A stretch of 64,000 nucleotides of DNA from Acidaminobacter sp. (GTDB lineage Bacteria > Bacillota_A > Clostridia > Peptostreptococcales > Acidaminobacteraceae), in contig WXFH01000037.1 of assembly GCA_009881125.1 (NCBI GenBank), positions 77,437 through 141,436 on the forward strand, written 5' to 3'. The notes beneath the pieces are model-generated. The model saw nothing but the letters and a program-made list of their open reading frames with translations. It was not told the origin of the DNA and ran no database searches. The translations under genes and the position numbers were made by a program. Positions 33,614-42,434 of this stretch are shown here, in pieces (position 1 is the first letter of the stretch; each line of letters opens with the position of its first letter).

Positions 33614-34363
33614 TTACAGGATATCTTTCATGCTGTAGAGACCAGGTCCGGCGTCTTTGAGGAATCGGGCTGCTTTGATGGCGCCTTCCGCGAAGACCTT
33701 CTTAGATGCCGCGCTGTGTCTGATTTCAAGGACTTCGTCAGTACCTGCGAACAGAATTTGGTGTTCGCCTACAATGGTTCCGCCGCGAACCGCGTGGATT
33801 CCGATTTCATTTGGCATGCGCTTTGCGTCTTTGCCATGACGGCCGTGCTGATAGTCATAGGCCTTGTTGGCCGCTTCATTGACCCCATCCGCGATCATCA
33901 GGGCAGTGCCGCTTGGCGCATCCAATTTCTTGTTGTGGTGCTTTTCAATGATTTCAATGTCATAGCGTTGTCCCAGGATTTCTGATGCACGGCGGGCGAG
34001 ATCGATCAGCAGGTTGATGCCAAGGGACATGTTGCCGGAACGAAACAGAGCGACTTTTGATGCTTTCGCTTCGATGTCTGAAATGATGTCTTCAGAAAGT
34101 CCTGTGGTGCAAATGACTGCCGGGATGCCACTGGAAGCGGCGAAGTTCACCAGGCCCGGCACTGCGGTGTAATGGGAGAAATCTATGATGACGTCACCCT
34201 CAATGCCCTCAGCCTCAAAAGAATCGAACTGGGGAAACTTGGCGTCTGGATCAGGGTGTCGGTCAATACCGCAGGAAATGACCAGGTCCGGCTGCTCAGC
34301 GACCAGCTCCCGGACGTTTTTGCCCATAGCGCCGTTCGCGCCTGAAAGAATGATTCGGATCAT
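33614..34363 (-). CDS. dapB: 4-hydroxy-tetrahydrodipicolinate reductase
   Basis: A 249-residue NAD(P)H enzyme. The nucleotide loop is SGANGAMGKNV, the catalytic segment EKHHNKKLDAPSGTAL (His-His and Lys conserved), and AVRGGTIVGEHQILFAG is typical. It reduces the DapA product. It begins 17 bases after dapA and precedes dapH by 30 bases. Confidence 0.96.
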   Translation of the reverse strand: MIRIILSGANGAMGKNVRELVAEQPDLVISCGIDRHPDPDAKFPQFDSFEAEGIEGDVIIDFSHYTAVPGLVNFAASSGIPAVICTTGLSEDIISDIEAKASKVALFRSGNMSLGINLLIDLARRASEILGQRYDIEIIEKHHNKKLDAPSGTALMIADGVNEAANKAYDYQHGRHGKDAKRMPNEIGIHAVRGGTIVGEHQILFAGTDEVLEIRHSAASKKVFAEGAIKAARFLKDAGPGLYSMKDIL

Positions 34364-34380
34364 GGGATCACCTCACTGGT

Positions 34381-35262
34381 TTATAGAAGTCCTGCTGCCT
34401 TGAGCTCGCGCTCCAGGCGCTCCACATTTTTAGGTTCCATTTCATAAAGTGGGCCTCTGAGCGGGCCGACTTCCTTGCCCATCAGATTCAAAGCGGTTTT
34501 GACAGGGATAGGATTGACTTCGCAGAACAGGGCGTCAATCAGCGGCTTGAGACCGAGCTGCAGCTCCAGTGACTTTGCAAAGTCGCCGTCAAGATAGTGC
34601 ATGACCATGTCGTGAGTCTCACGCGGCATGATGTTGGAAAGTACGGAGATCACACCGTCTCCGCCGACAGACATCAGAGGTACGATCATATCGTCGTTGC
34701 CGGAGTAGAGATAGAAATCCTCCGGAATCAGGCGGGCGATTTCGACCACTTGTGCGATATTGCCGGAAGCTTCTTTGATCCCTTGGATATTCGGGTGTTT
34801 AGACAGTGCCAGGACGGTTTGCGGATCAATATTGACGCTGGTGCGCCCCGGTACGCTGTAGAGGATGATGGGAATATTGACGCTGTCCGCAATGGCGTTG
34901 AAATGACGGATCAGGCCAGACTGCGTCGCCTTGTTGTAGTATGGGGTGACGAGGAGAAGACCATCCACACCAACAGACTCTGCGTACTGGCTCATTTCAA
35001 TAGCGTGCTGCGTATCGTTGCTGCCTGTGCCTGCGATGACCGGCACGCGGCCTGCGACGGCCTCAACCGCGAATTTGATAGCTTCCATATGTTCGTCATC
35101 CCGGAGCGTCGGTGCTTCGCCGGTGGTGCCGCAAATGATGATGGCATCTGTTTTTTCGGAAATCTGCCAATCGATCAACTCTCTAAGCTTTGTGAAGTTG
35201 ATTTTGTTGTCAGCATCGAACGGCGTGACAATTGCGACACCGGCGCCTTTGAATAAACTCAT
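34381..35262 (-). CDS. dapA: 4-hydroxy-tetrahydrodipicolinate synthase
   Basis: A 293-residue Schiff-base aldolase condensing pyruvate and aspartate semialdehyde. ATG 35262 follows GAAAGGATGA. Signatures are [14 protein letters not shown], the tyrosine in [29 protein letters not shown], and the lysine in [11 protein letters not shown]. First gene of the dapABH operon, with its own promoter and structured leader downstream of asd. Confidence 0.96.
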   Translation of the reverse strand: MSLFKGAGVAIVTPFDADNKINFTKLRELIDWQISEKTDAIIICGTTGEAPTLRDDEHMEAIKFAVEAVAGRVPVIAGTGSNDTQHAIEMSQYAESVGVDGLLLVTPYYNKATQSGLIRHFNAIADSVNIPIILYSVPGRTSVNIDPQTVLALSKHPNIQGIKEASGNIAQVVEIARLIPEDFYLYSGNDDMIVPLMSVGGDGVISVLSNIMPRETHDMVMHYLDGDFAKSLELQLGLKPLIDALFCEVNPIPVKTALNLMGKEVGPLRGPLYEMEPKNVERLERELKAAGLL

Positions 35263-35374
35263 CAAAAATCATCCTTTCAAAATAGGCTGTTTATGTAGAA
35301 AAAGTTTCCGGGCTTTGTGCTTCAAGTGCCTGACGCTCCCAGGCGGCACGGCCCAAATTCAGCTTGATGTGAAG

Positions 35375-35424
35375 AAAGGACCCGGGAAGCCTCCTGGGTC
35401 CTGCTGATTCTTATTATAGCATAA
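35375..35424 (-). promoter_or_regulatory. dapA promoter and early leader hairpin
   Basis: On the minus strand TATGCTATAAT (35413-35423) is an extended -10 box lying between asd and dapA. Just downstream the transcript can fold AGGACCC / GGGTCCT (arms at 35398-35392 and 35380-35374) followed by TTTCTTC, a terminator-like hairpin only ~10 bases from the predicted start, then ~100 bases of GC-rich leader. This could end asd read-through or attenuate dapA. Confidence 0.55.
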
Positions 35425-35434
35425 AAAAGCGGGA

Positions 35435-36430
35435 CTAAAACTTTTCTGCGAGCAGCTCCGCAATTTGAACTGCGTTTGTAGCAGCGCCTTTTCTGGTGTT
35501 GTCGGCGACGACCCAAAGGTTCAGGCCGTTCTCAACGCTGAAGTCTCTGCGGACTCGGCCAACGTAGACGAGATCTTTTCCTGCGGCTTCTGCTGCAAGG
35601 GGGTAAACGCTGTTCGCAGGATCATCCTGAAGGACAATGCCCGGGCTTGAAGCGAACAGAGCTTTGACGTCCTCAACCTCAAACGGCTTTTTCAGTTCGA
35701 CGTTGATGGATTCGCTGTGGCTGTAGAAAATTGGAACGCGTACTGTTGTAGCGGTAATTCTGAGAGATTGGTCACCCATGATTTTTTTGGATTCATCAAT
35801 CATCTTCATTTCTTCTTTGGTGTAGCCGTTGTCGAGGAACACATCGATTTGCGGCAGGCAGTTTCCTGCGATGGGGTGTGGATAGGCTTTCTTGAGGTGA
35901 TTGCCTTTGAGGCCTTCTTCGAGGTCTGTCATGCCTTTGACACCACTGCCGGAAACAGCTTGATAAGTCGAGTAGATGACGCGCTCAATGCCGTACGTAT
36001 CGTAGAGCGGCTTGAGGGCGACAACGGCTTGAATGGTCGAGCAGTTTGGATTGGCGATGATGTTCTTGTGATTGTCCAGCGCCTGAGGATTGACTTCCGG
36101 CACGACAAGCGGCACTTCCGGATCCATACGGAACGCGCTGCTGTTGTCCACGACGATGACGCCTTTAGAAGCCGCAATTGGAGAATATTTCAAACTGGTG
36201 TCGCCGCCGGCGGAAAAGAGGGCGATTTGGATGTCGCGATCAAAAGATTGCTCGTTCAGCGGCTCTACGATATATTCCTTGCCTTTGCAGGTCAGGACCT
36301 GGCCGGCAGAACGCTCGCTGGCGAAGCAATAAAGGTTGTCAAACGGGAAATCACGATCTTCAAGGACCTGTAGAAAGTTGCGGCCGACCATACCGGTTGC
36401 GCCGACGACCGCGATGTTAATTTTTTTCAT
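35435..36430 (-). CDS. asd: Aspartate-semialdehyde dehydrogenase
   Basis: A 331-residue enzyme giving the branch metabolite for lysine, threonine and methionine. ATG 36430 follows AAGGAGG. The NADP loop is VVGATGMVGRNFL, the catalytic cysteine is in IIANPNCSTIQAV, and YQAVSGSGVKGM and the histidine of the HPIAGNCLPQID segment are conserved. It has its own promoter (36589-36617) and is followed by dapA-dapB-dapH. Confidence 0.96.
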   Translation of the reverse strand: MKKINIAVVGATGMVGRNFLQVLEDRDFPFDNLYCFASERSAGQVLTCKGKEYIVEPLNEQSFDRDIQIALFSAGGDTSLKYSPIAASKGVIVVDNSSAFRMDPEVPLVVPEVNPQALDNHKNIIANPNCSTIQAVVALKPLYDTYGIERVIYSTYQAVSGSGVKGMTDLEEGLKGNHLKKAYPHPIAGNCLPQIDVFLDNGYTKEEMKMIDESKKIMGDQSLRITATTVRVPIFYSHSESINVELKKPFEVEDVKALFASSPGIVLQDDPANSVYPLAAEAAGKDLVYVGRVRRDFSVENGLNLWVVADNTRKGAATNAVQIAELLAEKF

Positions 36431-36588
36431 GTAAAACTGCCTCCTTCTAAATGAATGCTTTATACAGAAAAATGCATATTTCACGCGGCGATGGATCAGC
36501 TTGCGCATGAGGGGAACAGCATTTTAGAGTCACTTAAATATGTTGCCGTTATAACATAATTAATGAATAAAACTGTTAAATTTTTTTA

Positions 36589-36617
36589 ATAATAGCACTC
36601 AAGACCCCGGATGTCAA
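36589..36617 (-). promoter_or_regulatory. asd promoter
   Basis: Minus-strand TTGACA (36612-36617) and TATTAT (36589-36594) with 17-base spacing and a TGC just before the -10. The predicted leader is ~150 bases and contains a small ATGTT/AACAT hairpin; I see no lysine riboswitch or T-box in it. Confidence 0.75.
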
Positions 36618-36623
36618 TAAAGT

Positions 36624-36653
36624 TTGTCGTGTTCCTTCACTTTAAGGTATAAT
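36624..36653 (+). promoter_or_regulatory. Promoter of the M20 amidohydrolase operon
   Basis: TTGTCG (36624-36629) and TATAAT (36648-36653) with 18-base spacing, back-to-back with the asd promoter so the two divergent units share ~70 bases of control DNA. Confidence 0.6.
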
Positions 36654-36691
36654 GATTATTGTGAAGAACCTGTTGCTTGGGAGGGAAATGT

Positions 36692-37855
36692 ATGTTTATA
36701 CCGGATCAAACCACAAAAGATAAATTAGAGCTTGCGATTCGCCACAGGCGTGCGCTGCATCAAATACCAGAAGTTGGATTTCAGGAAGTTGAAACTCAGC
36801 GCTATATCCTCTCTGCCCTGAAGGTTCTCGACGGTGTCGTAGTCGAGCGCGTAGCGGAGACAGGTGTGTTAGCCTGGATCCAGGGAGAAAGTGAGAAGAG
36901 CATAGCCTTCAGAGCTGATATGGACGCCCTGGAGGTCACAGAGAAAACCGGCTTGGCCTTCGCGTCGTCCCATAAAGGCAGGATGCATGCCTGCGGACAT
37001 GACGGCCATATGACTATGGCGCTGCTCTTAGCCCAGTCACTTTCTGAACAGCGCCACAGATTGAAAAAGAGCGTGCTGATTTTGTTTCAGCCTGCTGAAG
37101 AAGGTCCGGGCGGCGCTAAAGTCCTTGTAGAATCCGGGATTTTTGAAAAATACCATGTAGAGTCCATCTTTGGCTATCATCTGTTTCCGGAAGTGGCCTC
37201 TGGTCTTTTCGCGACCAGGAGCGGCCCTTTGATGGCCATGACCGGCGAGTTTGACATAGAAATTAAAGGAAAAAGCGCCCATGGTGCCATGCCTCATCTT
37301 GGAAAAGATGCTTTACTGGCTGCGTCAAGCCTCGTCTCAGTCCTGCAAAGCGTGGTCAGTCGAAATGTCAAGCCTACCGAATCCGCAGTCCTGACAGTGG
37401 GCAAAATGTATTCCGGTGAAAAGCGCAACGTGATCGCCGGGCACGCACGACTTGAAGGGACGTTCAGAGCTTTTTCCAAAGACGTCTTTGAAACCTCCCT
37501 CGCTCGCATGCAAACTATTGTCAACGGCGTTGCCAAGGGCTATGACTGCGAGGCTGAGATCGAGGTTCGGCCCATGTACCCGCCTGTGCTCAACGATCCG
37601 GGTCTGACTGAACTGTTCATTGAAGCTGTAGGGCGAGAGAATGTTCTGGAAATAGAGCCGCAGATGCTGGCAGAGGACTTTTCCTATTATCAGGAAGCCG
37701 TTCCGGGACTTTTTGTTTTCGTGGGATGCAGAGACGCGGCTCAAGGCCATCTGTTTGGCCTCCACCACGAGTGCTTTAATTTTGACGAAAATGTATTGCT
37801 GAACGGTGTATCTGCCATGATTAAAGTGTTTGAAAAAGCCGGGGTTCTGATATGA
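36692..37855 (+). CDS. M20 family amidohydrolase (possible N-acetyl-diaminopimelate deacetylase)
   Basis: A 387-residue M20D metallohydrolase. ATG 36692 follows GGGAGGG. Metal ligands are seen in MHACGHDGHMTMAL and QPAEEGPGGAKV, HLFPEVASG, with a C-terminal EDFSYYQEAVPGLFVFVG and LHHECFNFDE. The family covers hippurate hydrolases, amino-acid acylases and N-acetyl-diaminopimelate deacetylase. Because dapH makes the acetylated pathway and the dap genes are divergent from it, the deacetylase role is attractive, but the sequence does not prove it. It overlaps the next gene by 4 bases. Confidence 0.85.
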   Translation: MFIPDQTTKDKLELAIRHRRALHQIPEVGFQEVETQRYILSALKVLDGVVVERVAETGVLAWIQGESEKSIAFRADMDALEVTEKTGLAFASSHKGRMHACGHDGHMTMALLLAQSLSEQRHRLKKSVLILFQPAEEGPGGAKVLVESGIFEKYHVESIFGYHLFPEVASGLFATRSGPLMAMTGEFDIEIKGKSAHGAMPHLGKDALLAASSLVSVLQSVVSRNVKPTESAVLTVGKMYSGEKRNVIAGHARLEGTFRAFSKDVFETSLARMQTIVNGVAKGYDCEAEIEVRPMYPPVLNDPGLTELFIEAVGRENVLEIEPQMLAEDFSYYQEAVPGLFVFVGCRDAAQGHLFGLHHECFNFDENVLLNGVSAMIKVFEKAGVLI

Positions 37856-39009
37856 AGGATCAGCTTAGTTCCCATTATCCTCTGACCCCCGTCAGCTGGG
37901 CATTCCTGATCCTGGCGGCGGCATTTTTGACACTTGGGTCTATGGCCCAGTCGGCGAATTTTGAGCTGGGGGTTCTTTTTACGGAATACGGGCTGCTGGT
38001 GATCCCGCTGGTCCTGCTTGGACTCGTTTTTAAGGTGGACTTAAAGAAAGCCTTGCGGTTCAATCCAATCCCGGTTAGAATTGGATTGAAAATTTTTGGC
38101 GCCTCTCTGTTGATGATTCCAGGGGTCGCATTTTTGAATGTCACTGTCATTGCCATTCTCATGATGACAGTTCATTTTATTCCTCAGACTTTACCGGAAG
38201 CATCGGCCGGGACCGGTTTTCTGGTCAGTTTTTTTGTCATGGCCATCACCCCTGGGATCTGTGAGGAGCTCTTTTTCAGGGGCATGGTGATGAACGCGCT
38301 GGAGGGCCGGTTCGGATACCGGTTTGCGGCAGTTTTGAGCGCCGTCCTCTTTGGGCTGTTTCACTTCAATCTCGCCAATCTCGTCGGCCCAATATTCCTG
38401 GGGCTGCTGTTCGGCTGGCTGGTGCAGGTGACGGGTTCCATCTACGCCGGTATGATTGGTCACGCGGTCAACAATGGCTTCGCCGTGACAATTTCCTATC
38501 TCATGACCCGGGGCCAGGAGATCAGCATGGAGACGGGGATGGATTTGACGGAATTGTTTTTGGAGAATAAGGACATGCTCATTGCAAGTCTGGCCGGTGC
38601 GGCAGGACTCCTATTTGTGATTGCTGTGCCTATGGTAGCTTTTGGGCTGATGATCTATCGCTCCATTCGCCTGGAATATTTGAAACCCGGTGACATCCTC
38701 AAGATTTCCGGCCAACAGTTTGTCGTGACGGGCCGGCCTCTTGCTGCGACTGCGGTCGGAGACGCGCAGGCTTGGCTGTATCCTTATGATCAGGTTCCAA
38801 CGCTTGAGCATTACGAGGATGCCATCAGCCTCGTGAACCTTAATGCGGTCAGAAGCGAACGACAAGTCAGACTCTCAAACCGGCACTGGGTCAAAAGCGA
38901 ACGCCCGAAAATGAAATTGAAGGAAAGCCTGCCTCTTTGGAGCGGCGCAGTGCTCTATCTGGCAATTGGGGTGTACTTGATTCTGATGTTCAGGGGGATT
39001 CTGTCATGA
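37852..39009 (+). CDS. CPBP family intramembrane metalloprotease
   Basis: A 385-residue membrane protein with ~8 helices. The CPBP (Rce1-like) motifs are EELFFRGMVMNAL near residue 140, LFGLFHFNLANLV near 170, and HAVNNGFAV near 205. A long hydrophilic stretch (~275-360) with no clear homology separates the protease domain from a last C-terminal helix (~365-383), which is unusual for the family. Co-transcribed with the M20 gene before it and the methyltransferase after it (4-base overlaps). Confidence 0.88.
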   Translation: MKDQLSSHYPLTPVSWAFLILAAAFLTLGSMAQSANFELGVLFTEYGLLVIPLVLLGLVFKVDLKKALRFNPIPVRIGLKIFGASLLMIPGVAFLNVTVIAILMMTVHFIPQTLPEASAGTGFLVSFFVMAITPGICEELFFRGMVMNALEGRFGYRFAAVLSAVLFGLFHFNLANLVGPIFLGLLFGWLVQVTGSIYAGMIGHAVNNGFAVTISYLMTRGQEISMETGMDLTELFLENKDMLIASLAGAAGLLFVIAVPMVAFGLMIYRSIRLEYLKPGDILKISGQQFVVTGRPLAATAVGDAQAWLYPYDQVPTLEHYEDAISLVNLNAVRSERQVRLSNRHWVKSERPKMKLKESLPLWSGAVLYLAIGVYLILMFRGILS

Positions 39010-39758
39010 CGGATGCTTATTCCGGATTTGCCCTATGCTATGACGCGCTCATGTCTGAAGTGGATTACGACGACTGGACGGAGCGGCTTCTGGAGGTTGC
39101 TTTAAAACATGGCGCAAAGCCGGCAAAAATTGCGGACCTGGCCTGCGGAACCGGAAACATCACCAACGCGCTGGCACAGCGGGGTTATGATGTCATTGGG
39201 GTAGATCTGTCGCAGCCCATGCTTTCCATTGCCCAGGACAAGGCATACGAGGCGCATCTCAAGGTCCGCTATCTGCTTCAGGATCTGGTGACGCTGAAAC
39301 TGCACAGACCTGTGGATCTGCTGACCATGATCAATGACGGCATCAATTATATAGAGGGTGAGTTCCGGCTGAAGAGCGCCTTTGAGCATATGGCAGGCGC
39401 ACTTGTGGCCGGAGGGCTGCTGCTGATGGAGTTCAGCACGCCTTATAAACTGGAGCACGTTTTGGGCAACACGACCATAGCTGAGAGTGATGAAGAGATT
39501 TCGATGATCTGGGAAAATGCCTATGATCCTGGTTCCAGAACGCAAACTATGCATTTGACCTTTTTTCTGAAGTGTGAGGATCAACCCAGCCTTTATGAGC
39601 GTTTTGAGGAGACCCATGTCCAGCATGCCCATGAGGCGGCAGTCCTGGCGGCTCTGGCTCACGACTGGTTTGAAACGGTTGAAATTCTCGACAGCGAGAC
39701 CATGCTGCGGCTGGGGCCGACTTCAGAACGGGCATTAATAATTTTTCGGAGGAGATAA
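39006..39758 (+). CDS. Class I SAM-dependent methyltransferase
   Basis: A 250-residue protein. ATG 39006 lies in the overlap with the previous gene, behind AGGGGG. Motif I is IADLACGTGNITNALAQRGY, followed by IGVDLSQPMLSIAQ; LLTMINDGINYI is typical of the small-molecule methyltransferases related to YodH/Methyltransf_25. The N-terminal YSGFALCYDALMSEVDYDDW is common in the Firmicute family whose substrate is unknown. Confidence 0.85.
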   Translation: MTDAYSGFALCYDALMSEVDYDDWTERLLEVALKHGAKPAKIADLACGTGNITNALAQRGYDVIGVDLSQPMLSIAQDKAYEAHLKVRYLLQDLVTLKLHRPVDLLTMINDGINYIEGEFRLKSAFEHMAGALVAGGLLLMEFSTPYKLEHVLGNTTIAESDEEISMIWENAYDPGSRTQTMHLTFFLKCEDQPSLYERFEETHVQHAHEAAVLAALAHDWFETVEILDSETMLRLGPTSERALIIFRRR

Positions 39759-39760
39759 CA

Positions 39761-40642
39761 GTGGGAAAACTATATAGAGGCATGGCAGCTGATCATGCCG
39801 TGAGATTTTTTGTGACGGACACGACGGATCTGGTGGAAGAGGCAAGAAGACTGCACCAGTTGTCACCGGTTGCGGCCGCTTCCCTGGGAAGAGTGCTGAC
39901 CGCAGCATCGCTGATGGGCATTATGCTGAAAAATGATACGGACAAACTGACCTTCCAGGTAAAGGGGAATGGGCCCCTTGGGGTACTGCTGGCAGTCTCC
40001 GACGCGACGGGTAATGTCAAGGGCTATGCAGGGCATCCTAGCGTCGAGCTCCCACCTAAGGAAAATGGCAAGCTGGATGTAGGCACGGCCGTGGGGTCCG
40101 ATGGTGAGATGATCGTGATCAAGGATTACGGCCTGAAGGAGCCTTTTGTTGGTCGGGTTAATCTGGTTTCCGGTGAAATTGCGGAAGATCTCGCAGCTTA
40201 TTTCATGTATTCCGAGCAGCAGCCTTCCATAGTCTCACTTGGAGTCTTTGTTGGGGCGGACGGTAATGTTGAGCGCGCGGGCGGATTGGTGATACAGCCT
40301 ATGCCCTTCGCGGATGATGCGGTCATTGACCAGCTTGAGGATTTAGCGGCCCACTTGCCGACCATGACGGAGCTGCTGGCGGGGTCGGAGGATATGGAAT
40401 CTCTGATTGCGATTGCATTAGCGGGCTTTGATACTGAGATCACGGCAGTGACTGAGAATGTGTACCGCTGTGACTGCAGCCGAGAGAAATTTGAGCGGGG
40501 AATCATGACCCTGGGCATCAATGAAATTTCCCAGATGATTGAAGAGGATGGCAAAGCGGATGTTCACTGTCATTTTTGCAATAAAAATTATCATTTTGGT
40601 CATGATGATCTGGTGAAAATTTTAGAAATGGTAGAGATCTAA
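39761..40642 (+). CDS. hslO: Hsp33 redox-regulated chaperone
   Basis: A 293-residue cytosolic holdase activated by oxidation. GTG 39761 follows GGAGGAGA. The C-terminal zinc motif is complete: CDCS near residue 235 and CHFC near 268 (CxC plus CxxC). The N-terminal GMAADHAVRFFVTDTTDLVEE and GVLLAVSDATGNVKGYAGHP are typical. Probably the last gene of the unit starting at 36692. Confidence 0.95.
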   Translation: MGKLYRGMAADHAVRFFVTDTTDLVEEARRLHQLSPVAAASLGRVLTAASLMGIMLKNDTDKLTFQVKGNGPLGVLLAVSDATGNVKGYAGHPSVELPPKENGKLDVGTAVGSDGEMIVIKDYGLKEPFVGRVNLVSGEIAEDLAAYFMYSEQQPSIVSLGVFVGADGNVERAGGLVIQPMPFADDAVIDQLEDLAAHLPTMTELLAGSEDMESLIAIALAGFDTEITAVTENVYRCDCSREKFERGIMTLGINEISQMIEEDGKADVHCHFCNKNYHFGHDDLVKILEMVEI

Positions 40643-40729
40643 CCGAGGTTTCAAGGAAGGCAGCCATGGATCAATTTAAGCCATTTCACAGTGCTAAGTA
40701 AAAAAACGAAAGAAAAACAATTTAACGTC

Positions 40730-40759
40730 TTGACAATATAAAGGTGCATGCGCTAATAT
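40730..40759 (+). promoter_or_regulatory. Promoter of tRNA-Gly
   Basis: TTGACA (40730-40735) and TAATAT (40754-40759) with 18-base spacing, 22 bases before the mature 5' end of the tRNA. Confidence 0.75.
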
Positions 40760-40781
40760 GGTTCTTGGCAATACGTTGTAA

Positions 40782-40856
40782 GCGGAAGTGGCTCAGAGGT
40801 AGAGCATCGCCTTGCCAAGGCGAGGGTCGCGAGTTCGAATCTCGTCTTCCGCTCCA
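40782..40856 (+). tRNA. tRNA-Gly (GCC)
   Basis: A full cloverleaf: acceptor GCGGAAG / CTTCCGC, D arm GCTC..GAGC, anticodon stem TCGCC / GGCGA around loop TTGCCAA (anticodon GCC at 40814-40816), and T arm with GTTCGAATC. The 3' CCA is encoded (40854-40856). It reads GGC/GGT glycine codons. Confidence 0.97.
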
Positions 40857-40871
40857 AATTAGTTCGTGAAT

Positions 40872-40903
40872 GCACCAGCTCGTGAGGGCTGGTGCTTTTG
40901 TTT
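40872..40903 (+). terminator. Terminator after tRNA-Gly
   Basis: An 8-bp stem GCACCAGC / GCTGGTGC with an eight-base loop followed by TTTTGTTT, 15 bases after the tRNA. Confidence 0.85.
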
Positions 40904-40939
40904 ATATTTTTGAAGATAACAAGACCTGGAGGTGACACA

Positions 40940-41359
40940 TTGAAAATCTTTGGAGAAGTTGAACCTCACGTCAATTATGTTTACCGTCCAGGCGCCTACG
41001 GATTATTGACCAGAGAAGGGCAAGTGGGTGTGGTAAAGGCACCCCTCGGATATTTTCTGATTGGCGGCGGCATTGAGCCAGAGGAGACGGATGAAGCCTG
41101 TCTGATCCGGGAAGGCCTTGAAGAAGCGGGCTGCATGCTCTCGGTAGGGGAGTTTCTTGAAACTGTGGACGAATATGTGATCGTCAAAGGCACAGAGATG
41201 GCCTATCATAAGCGCATCACAGCCTATAGAACGGAAATTGTGTCCTGCGGCCACGCGCAGCTGGAAACGGATCATCAGCTGATCTGGATGGATAAAGCCG
41301 CAGCAATAGAGGTCATGTATTTGAAAGGTCAGGCCTATTTAATAGAAACTTATGTATAG
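40940..41359 (+). CDS. Nudix hydrolase
   Basis: A 139-residue protein. TTG 40940 follows TGGAGGTGA. The Nudix box is intact, from GGGIEPEETDEACLIREG to LEEAG (G-x5-E-x7-REx-x-EExG). It should hydrolyse a nucleoside diphosphate linked to another moiety, perhaps an oxidised nucleotide; MutT and other branches cannot be told apart here. Followed 21 bases later by the DUF445 gene. Confidence 0.9.
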   Translation: MKIFGEVEPHVNYVYRPGAYGLLTREGQVGVVKAPLGYFLIGGGIEPEETDEACLIREGLEEAGCMLSVGEFLETVDEYVIVKGTEMAYHKRITAYRTEIVSCGHAQLETDHQLIWMDKAAAIEVMYLKGQAYLIETYV

Positions 41360-41380
41360 AGCATCAGGAGGCAGTTTGTC

Positions 41381-41983
41381 ATGATATTGAAATTGGCCAT
41401 AATGGCGCTGATTGGCGCGTTAATTGGGTGGGCTACGAACTGGCTTGCCATCAAACTCTTGTTCAGACCTTATGAACCCTATAAAGTCCCGCTTCTTCCT
41501 TTGACCTTCCAGGGGCTGATGCCGAAGCGACGCCACGAAATTGCCCGCAATGTAGGTCAGACAGTGGAACGCGAACTGGTCACCGTTGAGGAAATAGTAG
41601 ATAAAATGATTGAAGATCTGGATAAAGAAGAAATCGTCCGGATGGTGAAAACTAGAGTGACACAGATTGCGGAACAAAAAATGCCGTCCATTATTCCAGG
41701 CGCTTTCAGAGGCATGATTTTTAAGTATATTGAGGAAGCCATTGATGAGAACGCTGACGCGGCCATTACCGAAATCAGCGAACAGGTGGTACACCGTGCC
41801 GCAGAAAAAGTCAGTATCGGGACGCTGGTTGAAGAAAAAATAAACGACTTTGATTTTAGAAAGATAGAAGCGATCGTCTTTGATGTCGCCAGCAAAGAAC
41901 TCCGTCATATCGAATGGCTTGGCGGTGTGATAGGCTTTGTCATAGGTCTGCTCCAGGGAAGTCTGGTTCTGTTTGTCTTGTAG
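41381..41983 (+). CDS. DUF445 family membrane protein
   Basis: A 200-residue protein with an N-terminal helix and the family signature IGALIGWATNWLAIKLLFRPYEPY, LLPLTFQGLMPKRRHEIARNVG, then a charged, helical middle region and a C-terminal hydrophobic helix (GGVIGFVIGLLQGSLVLFVL). Similar to the B. subtilis YheB group but about half as long, resembling the short clostridial form. Function unknown. Confidence 0.85.
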   Translation: MILKLAIMALIGALIGWATNWLAIKLLFRPYEPYKVPLLPLTFQGLMPKRRHEIARNVGQTVERELVTVEEIVDKMIEDLDKEEIVRMVKTRVTQIAEQKMPSIIPGAFRGMIFKYIEEAIDENADAAITEISEQVVHRAAEKVSIGTLVEEKINDFDFRKIEAIVFDVASKELRHIEWLGGVIGFVIGLLQGSLVLFVL

Positions 41984-41994
41984 ACAACTTTGTC

Positions 41995-42023
41995 TTGACA
42001 ACACTTCTCAACAGGCGTAACAT
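41995..42023 (+). promoter_or_regulatory. Promoter of the thrS T-box transcript
   Basis: TTGACA (41995-42000) and TAACAT (42018-42023) with 17-base spacing, just after the DUF445 gene. Confidence 0.7.
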
Positions 42024-42029
42024 TAGATA

Positions 42030-42320
42030 AGAAAATCAGGTTGCGATGAGGAAGACGAGTACTTTTCAGGACCCCTTCAGAGAGCGGATGCCTTGGCTGT
42101 GAGCATTCGCGGGCAGGACTGTCAGGGAACACTAACTTCCGAGCACCGTCCAATTAGGTCGTTTCCAGAACCGAAAAGATGGCGTATGCCGCGTTAAGGC
42201 AGATCGAGCTGGCCCGTCTTGCTGTATGCGGGCAACTTGGGTGGAACCGCGAGTAACTCTCGTCCCATGACTGATGTTTGTTTTCAATCATCTTTCCATG
42301 CGACCGGAGTTTTTTTATTT
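42030..42320 (+). ncRNA. T-box leader of thrS
   Basis: Stem I with GAGTAC, AGAGAG and a CTTGGCTGTGAG apical loop closed by ATGC/GCAT; specifier ACT (threonine) at 42131-42133 in GGGAACACTAAC; T-box AACTTGGGTGGAACCGCG (42234-42251); and a terminator pairing ACTC..GTCCCATG with CATGCGAC..GAGT ending in seven T's (42256-42320). Uncharged threonine tRNA should relieve termination upstream of thrS. It fills the 450-base gap. Confidence 0.94.
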
Positions 42321-42434
42321 ACAAAATTTTGAAACTTCGCGACTAAAAGTAAATCGCTTGGGGTTTGGGGATTGAATACCATCGGCTAAAATTTTCTTAT
42401 GAATTTATTTGAAATCTTGAAGGAGGTAACAAAA

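Noticed and set aside
36431..36600. Lysine riboswitch or T-box in the asd leader
   Set aside because: The leader is short, mostly AT-rich, and lacks the T-box word, a terminator hairpin and the L-box core.
42399..42434. Upstream ATG start for thrS
   Set aside because: It lies before the GGAGG site that serves ATG 42435, and would add residues not found at the family N-terminus.
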